Assembly (NCBI RefSeq): GCF_001905505.1
Contig: NZ_LIPG01000003.1
Span: 806,001 to 870,000, forward strand
Direction: 5' to 3'
Origin: Streptomyces sp. CB02058
Lineage (GTDB): Bacteria > Actinomycetota > Actinomycetes > Streptomycetales > Streptomycetaceae
Length of the DNA: 64,000 bases
Shown here: in pieces, positions 17,619 to 25,361 of the stretch
Layout of the letters: the number at the start of each line of letters is the position of its first letter
How positions within the stretch are numbered: the stretch's first letter is position 1
Notes under the pieces: model-generated
The model's database searches: none
Told to the model about the DNA's origin: nothing
What the model saw: only the letters and a program-made list of their open reading frames with translations
Position numbers and translations under genes: made by a program

Positions 17619-18311
17619 GTGCGTACGCGAATGCTCGCCCTCTCCGCGGCCTCCGGCGCAGCGGTGCTCGCCGCCGCGGCTCTTCCCGCCACGGCGGACA
17701 CCCCGCAAGGCGGAGTCCCCGGGGAAGGGACCGTCACCGCCGCCGAGCTGCTGGCCGAGGTGAAGACCTGCGACCGGATCTCCAAGGGGCTGTACCGGAC
17801 GGACCAGGGCCGCCCGGCGAAGATCCCGGTCTGCGGCACGAAGGGGGCCGTGTTCTGGGAGGCGGACATGGACATCGACTGCGACGGGAGGACCACCACG
17901 GTCTGCAACAAGAAGACGGACCCCTCGTTCCTGCCCTCCACGGCCTTCCAGACGTCGGCCGGCAAGCCGCTGGACTCCAGCACGTTGCCGTACGTCGTCG
18001 TGCCGGGTCCCGGCCCGCTCTGGAACTACGCCACGTCCGGGATCAAGGGCGGAGGCGTGGCCGCCGTGATCCACGGGGACAAGGTCCAGTACGCCGTCGT
18101 CGGGGACACCGGCCCCACCGGGATCATCGGGGAGGCCTCGTACGCCACGGCGAAGGCCCTCGGGATCGACCCCGACCCGAAGAGCGGCGGCACGGCGTCC
18201 GGCGTCACGTACATCCTGTTCCGCGACTCCGCCGTATCGCCCATCGAGGACCACGCGGCGGCGGTGACGGAGGGCGAGGCCCTCGCCCGGAAGTTCGTCG
18301 CGGCGGACTGA
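17619..18311 (+). CDS. GH75-type chitosanase, secreted
   Basis: About 230 residues: a signal peptide (MLALSAASGAAVLAAAALPATA) and then a domain with AVFWEADMDIDCDGR, TVCNKKTDPSF and VVGDTGPTGIIGEAS, matching what I remember of glycoside hydrolase family 75. The aspartates in DMDIDCDG and the acidic residue before them are the expected catalytic region. It would cleave chitosan outside the cell. The GTG start is placed after AAAGGG; a GTG 27 bp upstream or the ATG 12 bp downstream are alternatives. It converges on map. Confidence 0.78.
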   Translation: MRTRMLALSAASGAAVLAAAALPATADTPQGGVPGEGTVTAAELLAEVKTCDRISKGLYRTDQGRPAKIPVCGTKGAVFWEADMDIDCDGRTTTVCNKKTDPSFLPSTAFQTSAGKPLDSSTLPYVVVPGPGPLWNYATSGIKGGGVAAVIHGDKVQYAVVGDTGPTGIIGEASYATAKALGIDPDPKSGGTASGVTYILFRDSAVSPIEDHAAAVTEGEALARKFVAAD

Positions 18312-18338
18312 GCGGGCGGACCGGGAGCGGAGGGCCGC

Positions 18339-19106
18339 TCAGAGCGCCGTCAGGATGCGGGGCCCGTCGTCGGTGATGGCCACCGTGTGCTCCGCGTGCG
18401 CCGCGCGGCTGCCGTCGGTCGTACGCAGGGTCCAGCCGTCCTGGTCGTGGCGGTAGGTGTCCTGGCCGCCGCCGGTCAGCATCGGCTCGATGGCCAGCAC
18501 CATTCCGTGCCGCAGCGGCATGCCCCGGCCGCGCTTCCCCTCGTTCGGCACGGACGGGTCCTCGTGCATCGACCTGCCCACGCCGTGGCCGCCGTAGTCC
18601 TCCATGATCCCGAAGCCCGCGCCCCGGCACACCGTGCCGATCGCGTGGGAGATGTCGCCGATCCGGTTGCCCACGACCGCCGCCGCGATGCCCGCGTCCA
18701 GCGCGGCGAACGCCGTGTCGACGAGCCGGGTGTCCTCGGGCGCGGCCGGGCCGACGACGAAGCTGATCGCCGAGTCGCCCACCCAGCCGTTCAGCTTCGC
18801 GCCCGCGTCGATGCTCACCAGGTCCCCGTCGCGGAGCCGGTAGTCGGTCGGGATCCCGTGCACGATCGCGTCGTTGACCGAGGCGCAGATGACCGCGGGG
18901 AACGGGGTCGGGGCGAAGTGCGGCTTGTAGCCGAGGAAGGGCGACGTCGCGCCCGCCTCGCGCAGGACCTCGCGCGCCGCCTCGTCGAGCTCGCGCAGGG
19001 TCACGCCGACCGCCGCCGCCTTCCGCGCCGAGGTGAGCACCTGCGCGACGACCCGGCCGGCCTCGCGCATCGCCTCGATGGATGAGTCTGTCTTGAGATG
19101 AACCAT
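18339..19106 (-). CDS. map: Methionine aminopeptidase, type I
   Basis: A 255-residue cytosolic metalloprotease. The pita-bread metal ligands are visible: SIDAGAKLNGWVGDSAISF (two Asp), GHGVG (His), and the glutamates in AIEPML and HAEHTVAI. It removes N-terminal methionine. The start codon lies 7 nt after a TATAGT box, so translation is probably leaderless. The gene is divergent from a tiny XRE regulator with a shared palindrome, suggesting it is a conditionally expressed paralogue and not the sole housekeeping copy. Confidence 0.95.
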   Translation of the reverse strand: MVHLKTDSSIEAMREAGRVVAQVLTSARKAAAVGVTLRELDEAAREVLREAGATSPFLGYKPHFAPTPFPAVICASVNDAIVHGIPTDYRLRDGDLVSIDAGAKLNGWVGDSAISFVVGPAAPEDTRLVDTAFAALDAGIAAAVVGNRIGDISHAIGTVCRGAGFGIMEDYGGHGVGRSMHEDPSVPNEGKRGRGMPLRHGMVLAIEPMLTGGGQDTYRHDQDGWTLRTTDGSRAAHAEHTVAITDDGPRILTAL

Positions 19107-19147
19107 GCCAATTACTATACCGGTCCGACCGGTATTAGAATGACGGC
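19107..19147. promoter_or_regulatory. Mirror-symmetric divergent promoter with central palindrome
   Basis: Central perfect palindrome ATACCGGT-CCG-ACCGGTAT (19117-19135). To the left, TATAGT (complement of 19114-19119) is 7 nt from the map ATG; to the right, TAGAAT (19136-19141) is 6 nt from the XRE ATG. The outer ends also mirror each other: AACCATGCC on one side, GGCATGGTT on the other. Both mRNAs look leaderless, and the palindrome is a natural operator for the XRE protein. Confidence 0.65.
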
Positions 19148-19429
19148 ATGGTTCGTAACCCCCTGACCCCCGAAGAGCGCCGCCGCGGCGAGCGGCTCGG
19201 CGAAGTGCTGCGCGAGGCGCGCGGCGGACGCAGCATGGTCGCGGTCGCCGCGAGCGCGGGCATCTCGGCCGAGACGCTCCGGAAGATCGAGACGGGCCGG
19301 GCGCCCACGCCCGCGTTCTTCACGGTCGCGGCGCTCGCCGGAGCTCTCGGCCTGTCGATGGACGAACTGCTCGCGCGCTGCGTCCCGCTGCCCGTGGCGG
19401 AGGCGGGGGCCCTGCCGCTCATCGCGTAG
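19148..19429 (+). CDS. Small XRE-family DNA-binding regulator
   Basis: A 93-residue protein that is essentially one helix-turn-helix: EVLREARGGRSMVAVAASAGISAETLRKIETGRAPTP spans the XRE fold, with a short C-terminal tail. It lies back to back with map over a 41-bp gap holding a perfect palindrome, so it probably controls both genes. No sensor domain is present. Confidence 0.85.
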   Translation: MVRNPLTPEERRRGERLGEVLREARGGRSMVAVAASAGISAETLRKIETGRAPTPAFFTVAALAGALGLSMDELLARCVPLPVAEAGALPLIA

Positions 19430-19449
19430 GGCGGAGTAGGGTCGCGCCC

Positions 19450-19830
19450 GTGACTCTCCAGGACTTCGCGCGCAGTGAGTACGTCAGCCTGACCACGTAC
19501 CGGAAGGACGGCACGCCCGTCGCCACGCCCGTCTGGGCGGCGGCGGACGACGGTGTGCTGTACGTCTGGACGCGGTCCGACTCCTGGAAGGTCAAGCGGC
19601 TGCGCAACGACAGCCGGGTCCTCGTGACCGTCTGCGACGTCCGCGGCAGGATCGCCGAGGGCGCGCCGAGCGCCGAGGGCACGGCCCGGCTGCTCGACAC
19701 GGCGGGGACCGCGGCGGTGCGCAAGGTGCTCGCCCGCAAGTACACGTGGAAGTTCTGGCTCGTGGACTGGCCCGCCATGGTCGTACGGCTCGGGAAGCGG
19801 CCCCACACCGGAATCGCCGTCACTCTCTGA
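19450..19830 (+). CDS. PPOX-class, probably F420-dependent oxidoreductase
   Basis: A 126-residue split-barrel protein. YVSLTTYRKDGTPVATPVW and VLYVWTRSDSWKVKRLRNDSRV are the characteristic N-terminal strands of the pyridoxamine-phosphate-oxidase-like F420-binding group. It starts at GTG 20 bp after the XRE gene and may be co-transcribed with it. The substrate is unknown. Confidence 0.8.
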   Translation: MTLQDFARSEYVSLTTYRKDGTPVATPVWAAADDGVLYVWTRSDSWKVKRLRNDSRVLVTVCDVRGRIAEGAPSAEGTARLLDTAGTAAVRKVLARKYTWKFWLVDWPAMVVRLGKRPHTGIAVTL

Positions 19831-19914
19831 CCGGCGCGCGCCCCGTTCGGCGCACTCCGGACGCACCGAGCCGGAAAAGTGTGCGTAGCCCCCCTGTAAC
19901 ACGCCTGCGGTCGA

Positions 19915-21285
19915 ATGCCTGCGGACCGGAAGATTCCAGTCGGGCGGCCGGTGAGGGCGACGGTGACAGTGCAACAGCATGCGGTGGAAGTAAGGGCGTT
20001 CGCACAGTACCTACGAGACCTGGCTGCCCTGCTCGACCCCGGGCAGGGCTGGTACGGAGTCTTCCGCGCCCGCGATCCCGAGGGCATGCGCGCCTGCTTC
20101 GACGGCACCGAGGTGCCGCCCTGGGACGTGGTGGAGTCGCTGCTCCAGGACCTCGCCGCCGCGCGCGGCGGCGCGTACGCCGCGCGGGAGTCCGTGCGCG
20201 CCGCCGAGCTGTGCGCCGCGTCGGCCGCCGCGCACGACAGGCGCCCGGGCGGTCGGCAGGCCCTCGCCGACCGGCTCGGCGTGATGCTCCAGGAGCAGGC
20301 TTACGCCGCCCGCCGGATGCGGGCCGCCGGTGCCGACGGGGCCGGTGCCCCGGACGAGGAGACCGACGCCCTGGCCTGGGCGCGCGACGACCACGCCCGC
20401 GCCACCGCGCGGTGTGCGGAGCTCCGCAACCGGCTGGCGGCGGTCGGGCGTACGGTGCCGGACGGCTGGTTCCGTGCCGAGGAGGAGCCCGGTGCGCCCG
20501 CCGTGGTCCCGGGACCGCGCCGCGCTCCGGAGGACGCCGCCCCTGCCCCCGCCCCCAAGCGCAGGAAGATGCGCGGGGCGCGTTTCGCCGGCCTGGAGAT
20601 CGAGGACGACGCGGAGCCGAACCTCCTCCCGTCCGCCGTGCCCGTCCTCCCGGCCCCCTCGCCGGCCACCGCCACCCCGCGCGGCGCGCGTTTCAGCGGC
20701 GCGCCCGCCGAGGAGGGGGCCGCACGGGCCCCGCGTACGGAGGAACCCGACCCCGCCGCGCTCCGGGCCGCCGATGACGCCGTGGCCCTGCTCGTGCGCC
20801 TGCGCGCCGAGGGCCGCAGCGGTGAGGCGCACGTCGTGCTCTGCGAGGCGGCCGGCTGGCCCGCCGGGCATCTTCCGGTGCTCGCCGTGGCCCTCCACGG
20901 GGCGGGCCTGGACGCCGACTGGACCACCCTGCTGTGGGAGGTGTCCTCCCTGCCGCCCGCCGGACTCGCCGCCGCGGCCGGCGCGCTGGCGGCGGCGGGC
21001 CGTGACGGCGACTGCGGCCTGCTGCTGAGGCAGGGTGCGGCCCGGCCCGCCGGTGAGATCGCCGACGCCGTGGCCGCGCTCGACCGGGCGGGCCTGGAAC
21101 CCGAGGTGCGGGCGCTGCTGGGCGCCTTCGTCCGCGCACGGACCCCGCAGGACGCCGCACGCGTCGCCGAGGGCGGACCGCGCACCCTCGTCCCGCGGCT
21201 GCTCGCCGCCGCGCGCGAGGTCTCGGCGGCGCGGGAGTGGGACCTCGTCCACGCCCTGCGAGTGGCGGGCATCGTGGCGCCGTAG
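19915..21285 (+). CDS. Conserved actinomycete protein of unknown function
   Basis: About 456 residues in three parts: an N-terminal helical domain (AFAQYLRDLAALLDPGQGWYGVFRARDPEGMRACF) that resembles the N-termini of many streptomycete regulators; a Pro/Ala/Arg-rich linker with repeated RGARF(A/S)G units; and a C-terminal all-helical repeat region (DDAVALLVRLRAEGRSGEAHVVLCEAAGWP) reminiscent of TPR-like scaffolds. No catalytic motif is seen. The start is uncertain: GTGs 36 and 48 bp downstream are alternatives. Confidence 0.6.
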   Translation: MPADRKIPVGRPVRATVTVQQHAVEVRAFAQYLRDLAALLDPGQGWYGVFRARDPEGMRACFDGTEVPPWDVVESLLQDLAAARGGAYAARESVRAAELCAASAAAHDRRPGGRQALADRLGVMLQEQAYAARRMRAAGADGAGAPDEETDALAWARDDHARATARCAELRNRLAAVGRTVPDGWFRAEEEPGAPAVVPGPRRAPEDAAPAPAPKRRKMRGARFAGLEIEDDAEPNLLPSAVPVLPAPSPATATPRGARFSGAPAEEGAARAPRTEEPDPAALRAADDAVALLVRLRAEGRSGEAHVVLCEAAGWPAGHLPVLAVALHGAGLDADWTTLLWEVSSLPPAGLAAAAGALAAAGRDGDCGLLLRQGAARPAGEIADAVAALDRAGLEPEVRALLGAFVRARTPQDAARVAEGGPRTLVPRLLAAAREVSAAREWDLVHALRVAGIVAP

Positions 21286-21427
21286 ACCGGCCTGCCCGGC
21301 GCGGTGGACCGACCCGACGCGGTGGACCGGCGGACTTTACGCGCGCGGCCGAGGCCGAACGCGCCCGGAGGCCACAGCGCGGTCTGCCGCCCTGCGCGGG
21401 TCGTGGGGGCTACGCGTGGCCAGATGC

Positions 21428-21523
21428 AAAGGGGTTGGGGAGATAAATCACAACAAACCCCCTATCGTCGATCGAGGCATCCCACAAAAGTGGTACATGT
21501 CACCCCAGTGATGTGGAGGCACC
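21428..21523 (+). promoter_or_regulatory. Upstream region of the small-peptide operon
   Basis: A lower-GC stretch with an inverted repeat CCAC-AAAA-GTGG (21482-21493), directly followed by the near-palindrome GGTACATGTCACC (21492-21504) and then a strong ribosome-binding site (GTGGAGG) before the ATG. A possible -10, CTATCG, lies near 21462. It looks like a dedicated regulated promoter. Confidence 0.4.
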
Positions 21524-21706
21524 ATGCTTACCAAGGAGTTCGCACTCACCGCGACACCGGCACAGACCACCACGCTGAGCGCCCTGATGGCGGAGCCCGA
21601 GGCGCCCGTCAGCGACGCCCCGCTCTACACCCCCGAGGCCGCGGGTTTCCTGCTCGCTCTCCTCCTCCTGTCTCCCAAGGAGCCGAAGGAGCCCCGGGGC
21701 AAGTGA
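21524..21706 (+). CDS. 60-residue peptide heading a coupled operon (candidate precursor peptide)
   Basis: A small protein with three zones: a Thr-rich N-terminus (FALTATPAQTTTLSAL), an acidic/proline middle (EPEAPVSDAPLYTPEA), and a hydrophobic run GFLLALLLLS ending in a basic KEPKEPRGK tail. It has no Cys and no standard signal peptide. A strong GTGGAGG precedes the ATG and the stop overlaps the next start (GTGA). Its position before two unknown proteins and a serine hydrolase fits a peptide that is processed or modified, but a one-helix membrane peptide is equally possible. Confidence 0.65.
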   Translation: MLTKEFALTATPAQTTTLSALMAEPEAPVSDAPLYTPEAAGFLLALLLLSPKEPKEPRGK

Positions 21707-22440
21707 GTTCCCACTCCGCATTCGCCGAGGCGGCCGACGCCCTGGCACTCGGTGTCCTCGGTGCCCTCAGCGGCACCGGGGGCGCCGTGCAGCTGGCGCG
21801 GTACGTCGACGACGCCCCCGACACCCTCGCCGCCCTGGCGGCCGTGCGGGTGCTGGGTGCCGACGTCTTCAGCCCCCATCTCCTCAAGGGCGACCTCCTC
21901 CCGGCGCAGGACGCCGCCGTCGTTGCCAAGGCTTTCGACGCGTTCCCCGCGTCCAACGCCCCCGAGGAGCCCGCGGTCGCCCACCGCGACCACGCCACCG
22001 CGGCCCTGCTGGCCCGGCTCAGCGGGGACGACACCCTGCGCACGGTCGCGCCGGCACCGCCGGAGGACGCCGCCCTCGCCCTCGCCCTCGCTGACGGCTG
22101 GAGCGGCTGGTGCGTCCGGATGGCTCAGCTTGCCCCGCTCGCGACCCTCGGTCTCGACGGGCCGGTCCACGCGGCAGCCCGTGACGGGGTGCTGTCCCTG
22201 AGCCGCGGGGTCAGCCGCTCGATCCTGCGCCGTGACTTCCCCACCGCCCTGCGCCTCGTGCGGTGGCTCGCCTGGCTGCGGCACGAGGGCGCCGAACTGC
22301 CACTGGACCCGGACGTCGCGGCCGAACACGCCTGGCTGGTGGGCGGGGCGGGCCCGCGTACCGCCCTGGACCTGGCGATCGCCCGGCACTTCCTCGAACA
22401 GCGGCCCGGCACGCCCCCCAAGGAGACGGCACGCCCATGA
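21703..22440 (+). CDS. Unknown protein, second gene of the peptide operon
   Basis: A 245-residue, Ala/Leu-rich, mostly helical protein without recognised motifs; AFAEAADALALGVLGALSGTGGAVQLARYVD and GVLSLSRGVSRSILRRDFPTALRLVRWLAWLRHEG show the style. It has no signal peptide. GTG start and ATGA stop couple it to both neighbours. It could be a recognition or scaffold protein for the upstream peptide. I cannot assign a function. Confidence 0.7.
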   Translation: MSSHSAFAEAADALALGVLGALSGTGGAVQLARYVDDAPDTLAALAAVRVLGADVFSPHLLKGDLLPAQDAAVVAKAFDAFPASNAPEEPAVAHRDHATAALLARLSGDDTLRTVAPAPPEDAALALALADGWSGWCVRMAQLAPLATLGLDGPVHAAARDGVLSLSRGVSRSILRRDFPTALRLVRWLAWLRHEGAELPLDPDVAAEHAWLVGGAGPRTALDLAIARHFLEQRPGTPPKETARP

Positions 22441-23354
22441 CGACGATCCCCGAGCCGGTCACCCGGGCGGCCCGCAGCATGGCGGACCGTGCGCTGTCGT
22501 GGCTGCACGCGAACCGGAACCTTGGCGGCCTGCCACCGGGCACGACCGAGACCATGGCCGACCCCGACAGTGTCTACAAGCCCCTGGGGGAGACCACCCT
22601 CGCGGCCTCCCTGATCCTGCGCGACGGGGTCGCGGGCCCCGGCCGTCTGGCCGCCGCCCAGAGCCTGATGGATTACACCTGGGAACAGTTCAGGCGCGGC
22701 GACATGATCTACGAACGGCAGCTCCGCCACACCCTGATGACGGACCCCCTGGAGATGTACGCCCCCTTCGTCCGCTGCGGATACCGGCACGAAGGGCTCG
22801 ACCACCTCCTCGCCCACCGTTCCCGGATGCGGTCGGCCAACAGCGTGGAGGTCCTGCCCAACAGACGCCTCGCCGTCGCCAACGCCGCCCGGATCGTGGG
22901 CCTGCGGCCCACGGACGACATGGGCGCACTCGCCGCGGCCACCTGGCTCGGCGCCCGTCCCGAGCCCTGGGCCATCAACTGGATCACGGCCTACGCGGTC
23001 ACCCACACCGTCTTCCACCTCACCGACTGGGGCGGTAACCCGGGTGGGCTGCCGCCCGAACTCGCGGACTACGTACGTACCTGGCTCCCCGTCTGGATCG
23101 ACGTCTGGCGCGAGGTGGGCCAGTGGGACCTGATCACGGAGCTGCTCGTCGTCGGGGCCTGCATCGAGGACCCGTACTTCCGGCCGGAGGACTGGGAGGC
23201 GGTTGCCGCGCTCCAGCACGAGGACGGACTCGTGCCCCGCGACAGCGACCCCGTGGACGACGACCCGCAGCAGCGGTTCACCGACCACCAGCACACGGTC
23301 GTCGTCGCAGCCGTCGCCGGATCCGTCGCACTCGCCAGGGCTGCGCAGCGGTGA
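22437..23354 (+). CDS. Unknown protein (resembles the DUF6895 group), third gene of the peptide operon
   Basis: A 305-residue protein, helical with many Trp and His. Segments such as ALSWLHANRNLGGLPPG, SLMDYTWEQFRRGDMIYERQLRH and AINWITAYAVTHTVFHLTDWG suggest a buried polar or metal site (conserved-looking His in VTHTVFHLTDW). From memory it resembles DUF6895-type streptomycete proteins of unknown function; this is not a firm call. It overlaps the previous stop (ATGA) and is followed 4 bp later by the hydrolase gene. Confidence 0.65.
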   Translation: MTTIPEPVTRAARSMADRALSWLHANRNLGGLPPGTTETMADPDSVYKPLGETTLAASLILRDGVAGPGRLAAAQSLMDYTWEQFRRGDMIYERQLRHTLMTDPLEMYAPFVRCGYRHEGLDHLLAHRSRMRSANSVEVLPNRRLAVANAARIVGLRPTDDMGALAAATWLGARPEPWAINWITAYAVTHTVFHLTDWGGNPGGLPPELADYVRTWLPVWIDVWREVGQWDLITELLVVGACIEDPYFRPEDWEAVAALQHEDGLVPRDSDPVDDDPQQRFTDHQHTVVVAAVAGSVALARAAQR

Positions 23355-23358
23355 AGCG

Positions 23359-24378
23359 GTGTCCCTGACCACGGCCCTCAAGCCCCTGCTGGAGACCGCC
23401 CGCGGCCCGGCCTCGGCGGTCGCGGCGGTGCGGGGCACGGAGCGCGCGGTGCTCTGCCGTGGGCCGGTCGGGGAGGGGGACCGGTTCGAGACGGGCTCGT
23501 TGACGAAGACCTTCACCGCCCTCCTGCTCGCGGAACTCGCCGCCCGGGGCGAGGTCCGCTACGGCGACCGGGCCGACCGCTACCTCCCGTTCCGGCTGCC
23601 AGGGCCGCCCCTCACCCTCCTTCATCTGGCCACCCACACCTCCGGCCTGCCGCGCCTGCCCCCGGGGCTCCTCAGCAGGGCGGTCCGAAGCGGATGGCTC
23701 ACCAACCCCTACGCCGGTTTCTCCGAGGACGACCTGCTCGCCTCGCTGCGCCGCGCCCCGCTGCGGCACAGACCAGGAAGCAGGGTGCACTACTCCAACT
23801 TCGGCGGAGGGCTGCTCGGCCATGTACTCGCCAGGGCGGCGGGTGGCACCGGAGGGGACTACGCGGCCCTGCTGGCCGAGCGCGTCACCGGGCCGCTCGG
23901 CCTGCGCGACACGGACTGCGACCCCAACCGGCCCCAGCTGATGGGACATTGGCACGGCCGCTCCCGCCCCGCCCTGTTGATGCCCGGCCTGGCCGCGGCG
24001 GGGGCGGTGCGCTCCAGTGCCCGTGACCTGCTGGGCGTCCTGACGTTGCTGTTGCACCCGGACACGGCGCCGGACCCCGTGCTGCGCACCGCGCTGACCG
24101 AGGTGCAGCGGCCACGGCTGAGTGTGCCGAGGACGGGTTCACGGCTCTGTCTCGTCTGGAACCTCCGTCCGCGTCCGGACGGCGCACTGGTTCACCACTC
24201 CGGCGGGACCCGCGGATTCACCGCGTTCGCCGGCTTCCTCCCCGCGTCGGGCACGGGACTGGTGGCCCTCACGAACACGGCTCCCACGCCGCTCGCGCCG
24301 TTCGTCCAGTCCGCCTACGGAACTCTGTGCGGACTGGGTTCCACGCCCTCCGGGGGGATGTGGACCGCTCGGGTATGA
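23359..24378 (+). CDS. Serine hydrolase of the beta-lactamase/DD-peptidase fold
   Basis: A 339-residue class C beta-lactamase-like protein. The SxxK motif is SLTK (in ETGSLTKTF), the YxN motif is YSN (in VHYSNFGGG) and the third element is HSGG (HHSGGTRGFTAF). No signal peptide is evident, so it is probably cytosolic. Such proteins act as esterases, D-aminopeptidases or peptide cyclases, not only as beta-lactamases. As the last gene of the peptide operon it may trim or cyclise the product, or confer resistance. The start is GTG, 4 bp after the preceding stop. Confidence 0.85.
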   Translation: MSLTTALKPLLETARGPASAVAAVRGTERAVLCRGPVGEGDRFETGSLTKTFTALLLAELAARGEVRYGDRADRYLPFRLPGPPLTLLHLATHTSGLPRLPPGLLSRAVRSGWLTNPYAGFSEDDLLASLRRAPLRHRPGSRVHYSNFGGGLLGHVLARAAGGTGGDYAALLAERVTGPLGLRDTDCDPNRPQLMGHWHGRSRPALLMPGLAAAGAVRSSARDLLGVLTLLLHPDTAPDPVLRTALTEVQRPRLSVPRTGSRLCLVWNLRPRPDGALVHHSGGTRGFTAFAGFLPASGTGLVALTNTAPTPLAPFVQSAYGTLCGLGSTPSGGMWTARV

Positions 24379-24518
24379 AACATGATCGACTCCGCCGGTT
24401 CACGGCGATGGTCTTGCCCCGTTGTGTGACGGGGCTTACGTTCTCCTCCTATGCACCGTGTCTACGGGCGTAGAGAACGCGTAGAAGGCTCTCTGACGCC
24501 GCGTCGAAGGAGCAGCTC

Positions 24519-25361
24519 ATGTCCCACGTCGTACGCGCCGCACTCGTCCAGGCGACCTGGACCGGCGACACCGAATCCATGATCGCCAAGCATGAGGAAC
24601 ACGCTCGCGAGGCAGCCCGGCAGGGCGCGAAGATCATCGGGTTCCAGGAGGTGTTCAACGCCCCCTACTTCTGCCAGGTGCAGGAACCCGAGCACTACCG
24701 ATGGGCCGAACCCGTGCCGGACGGGCCGACGGTCCGGCGCATGCGGGACCTGGCCCGCGAGACCGGCATGGTCATCGTGGTTCCCGTCTTCGAGCTCGAA
24801 CAGTCCGGCTTCTACTACAACACCGCCGCCGTGATCGACGCCGACGGCTCGTACCTCGGCAAGTACCGCAAGCATCACATCCCGCAGGTCAAGGGCTTCT
24901 GGGAGAAGTACTACTTCAAGCCGGGCAACGCGGGCTGGCCCGTCTTCGACACCGCGGTCGGCAAGGTCGGCGTCTACATCTGCTACGACCGGCACTTCCC
25001 GGAGGGGTGGCGCCAACTGGGACTCAACGGGGCCCAGTTGGTGTACAACCCGTCGGCCACCTCGCGGGGGCTCTCCAGTTATCTGTGGCAGCTGGAACAG
25101 CCCGCGTCCGCCGTCGCCAACGAGTACTTCGTCGCCGCGATCAACCGCGTCGGCCAGGAGGAGTACGGCGACAACGACTTCTACGGCACGAGTTACTTCG
25201 TCGACCCGCGCGGCCAGTTCGTGGGTGAGGTCGCGAGCGACAAGGAGGAGGAACTCCTCGTACGCGACCTCGACTTCGGCCTGATCGAGGAAGTCCGGAA
25301 GCAGTGGGCGTTCTACCGGGACCGGCGGCCGGACGCCTACGAAGGGCTGGTGGAGCCGTGA
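24519..25361 (+). CDS. Nitrilase-superfamily beta-ureidopropionase (N-carbamoyl-beta-alanine amidohydrolase)
   Basis: A 280-residue carbon-nitrogen hydrolase with the Glu-Lys-Cys triad at Glu44 (GFQEVFNAP), Lys118 (YRKHHIP) and Cys155 (YICYDRHFPE). The length and the AAINRVGQEE and FYGTSYFVDPRGQ stretches fit the N-carbamoyl amino acid amidohydrolases of reductive pyrimidine breakdown. GAAGGAG precedes the ATG. It is coupled to the aminotransferase (GTGA). The dihydropyrimidinase that would supply its substrate lies 31 kb away at 56370. Confidence 0.88.
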   Translation: MSHVVRAALVQATWTGDTESMIAKHEEHAREAARQGAKIIGFQEVFNAPYFCQVQEPEHYRWAEPVPDGPTVRRMRDLARETGMVIVVPVFELEQSGFYYNTAAVIDADGSYLGKYRKHHIPQVKGFWEKYYFKPGNAGWPVFDTAVGKVGVYICYDRHFPEGWRQLGLNGAQLVYNPSATSRGLSSYLWQLEQPASAVANEYFVAAINRVGQEEYGDNDFYGTSYFVDPRGQFVGEVASDKEEELLVRDLDFGLIEEVRKQWAFYRDRRPDAYEGLVEP

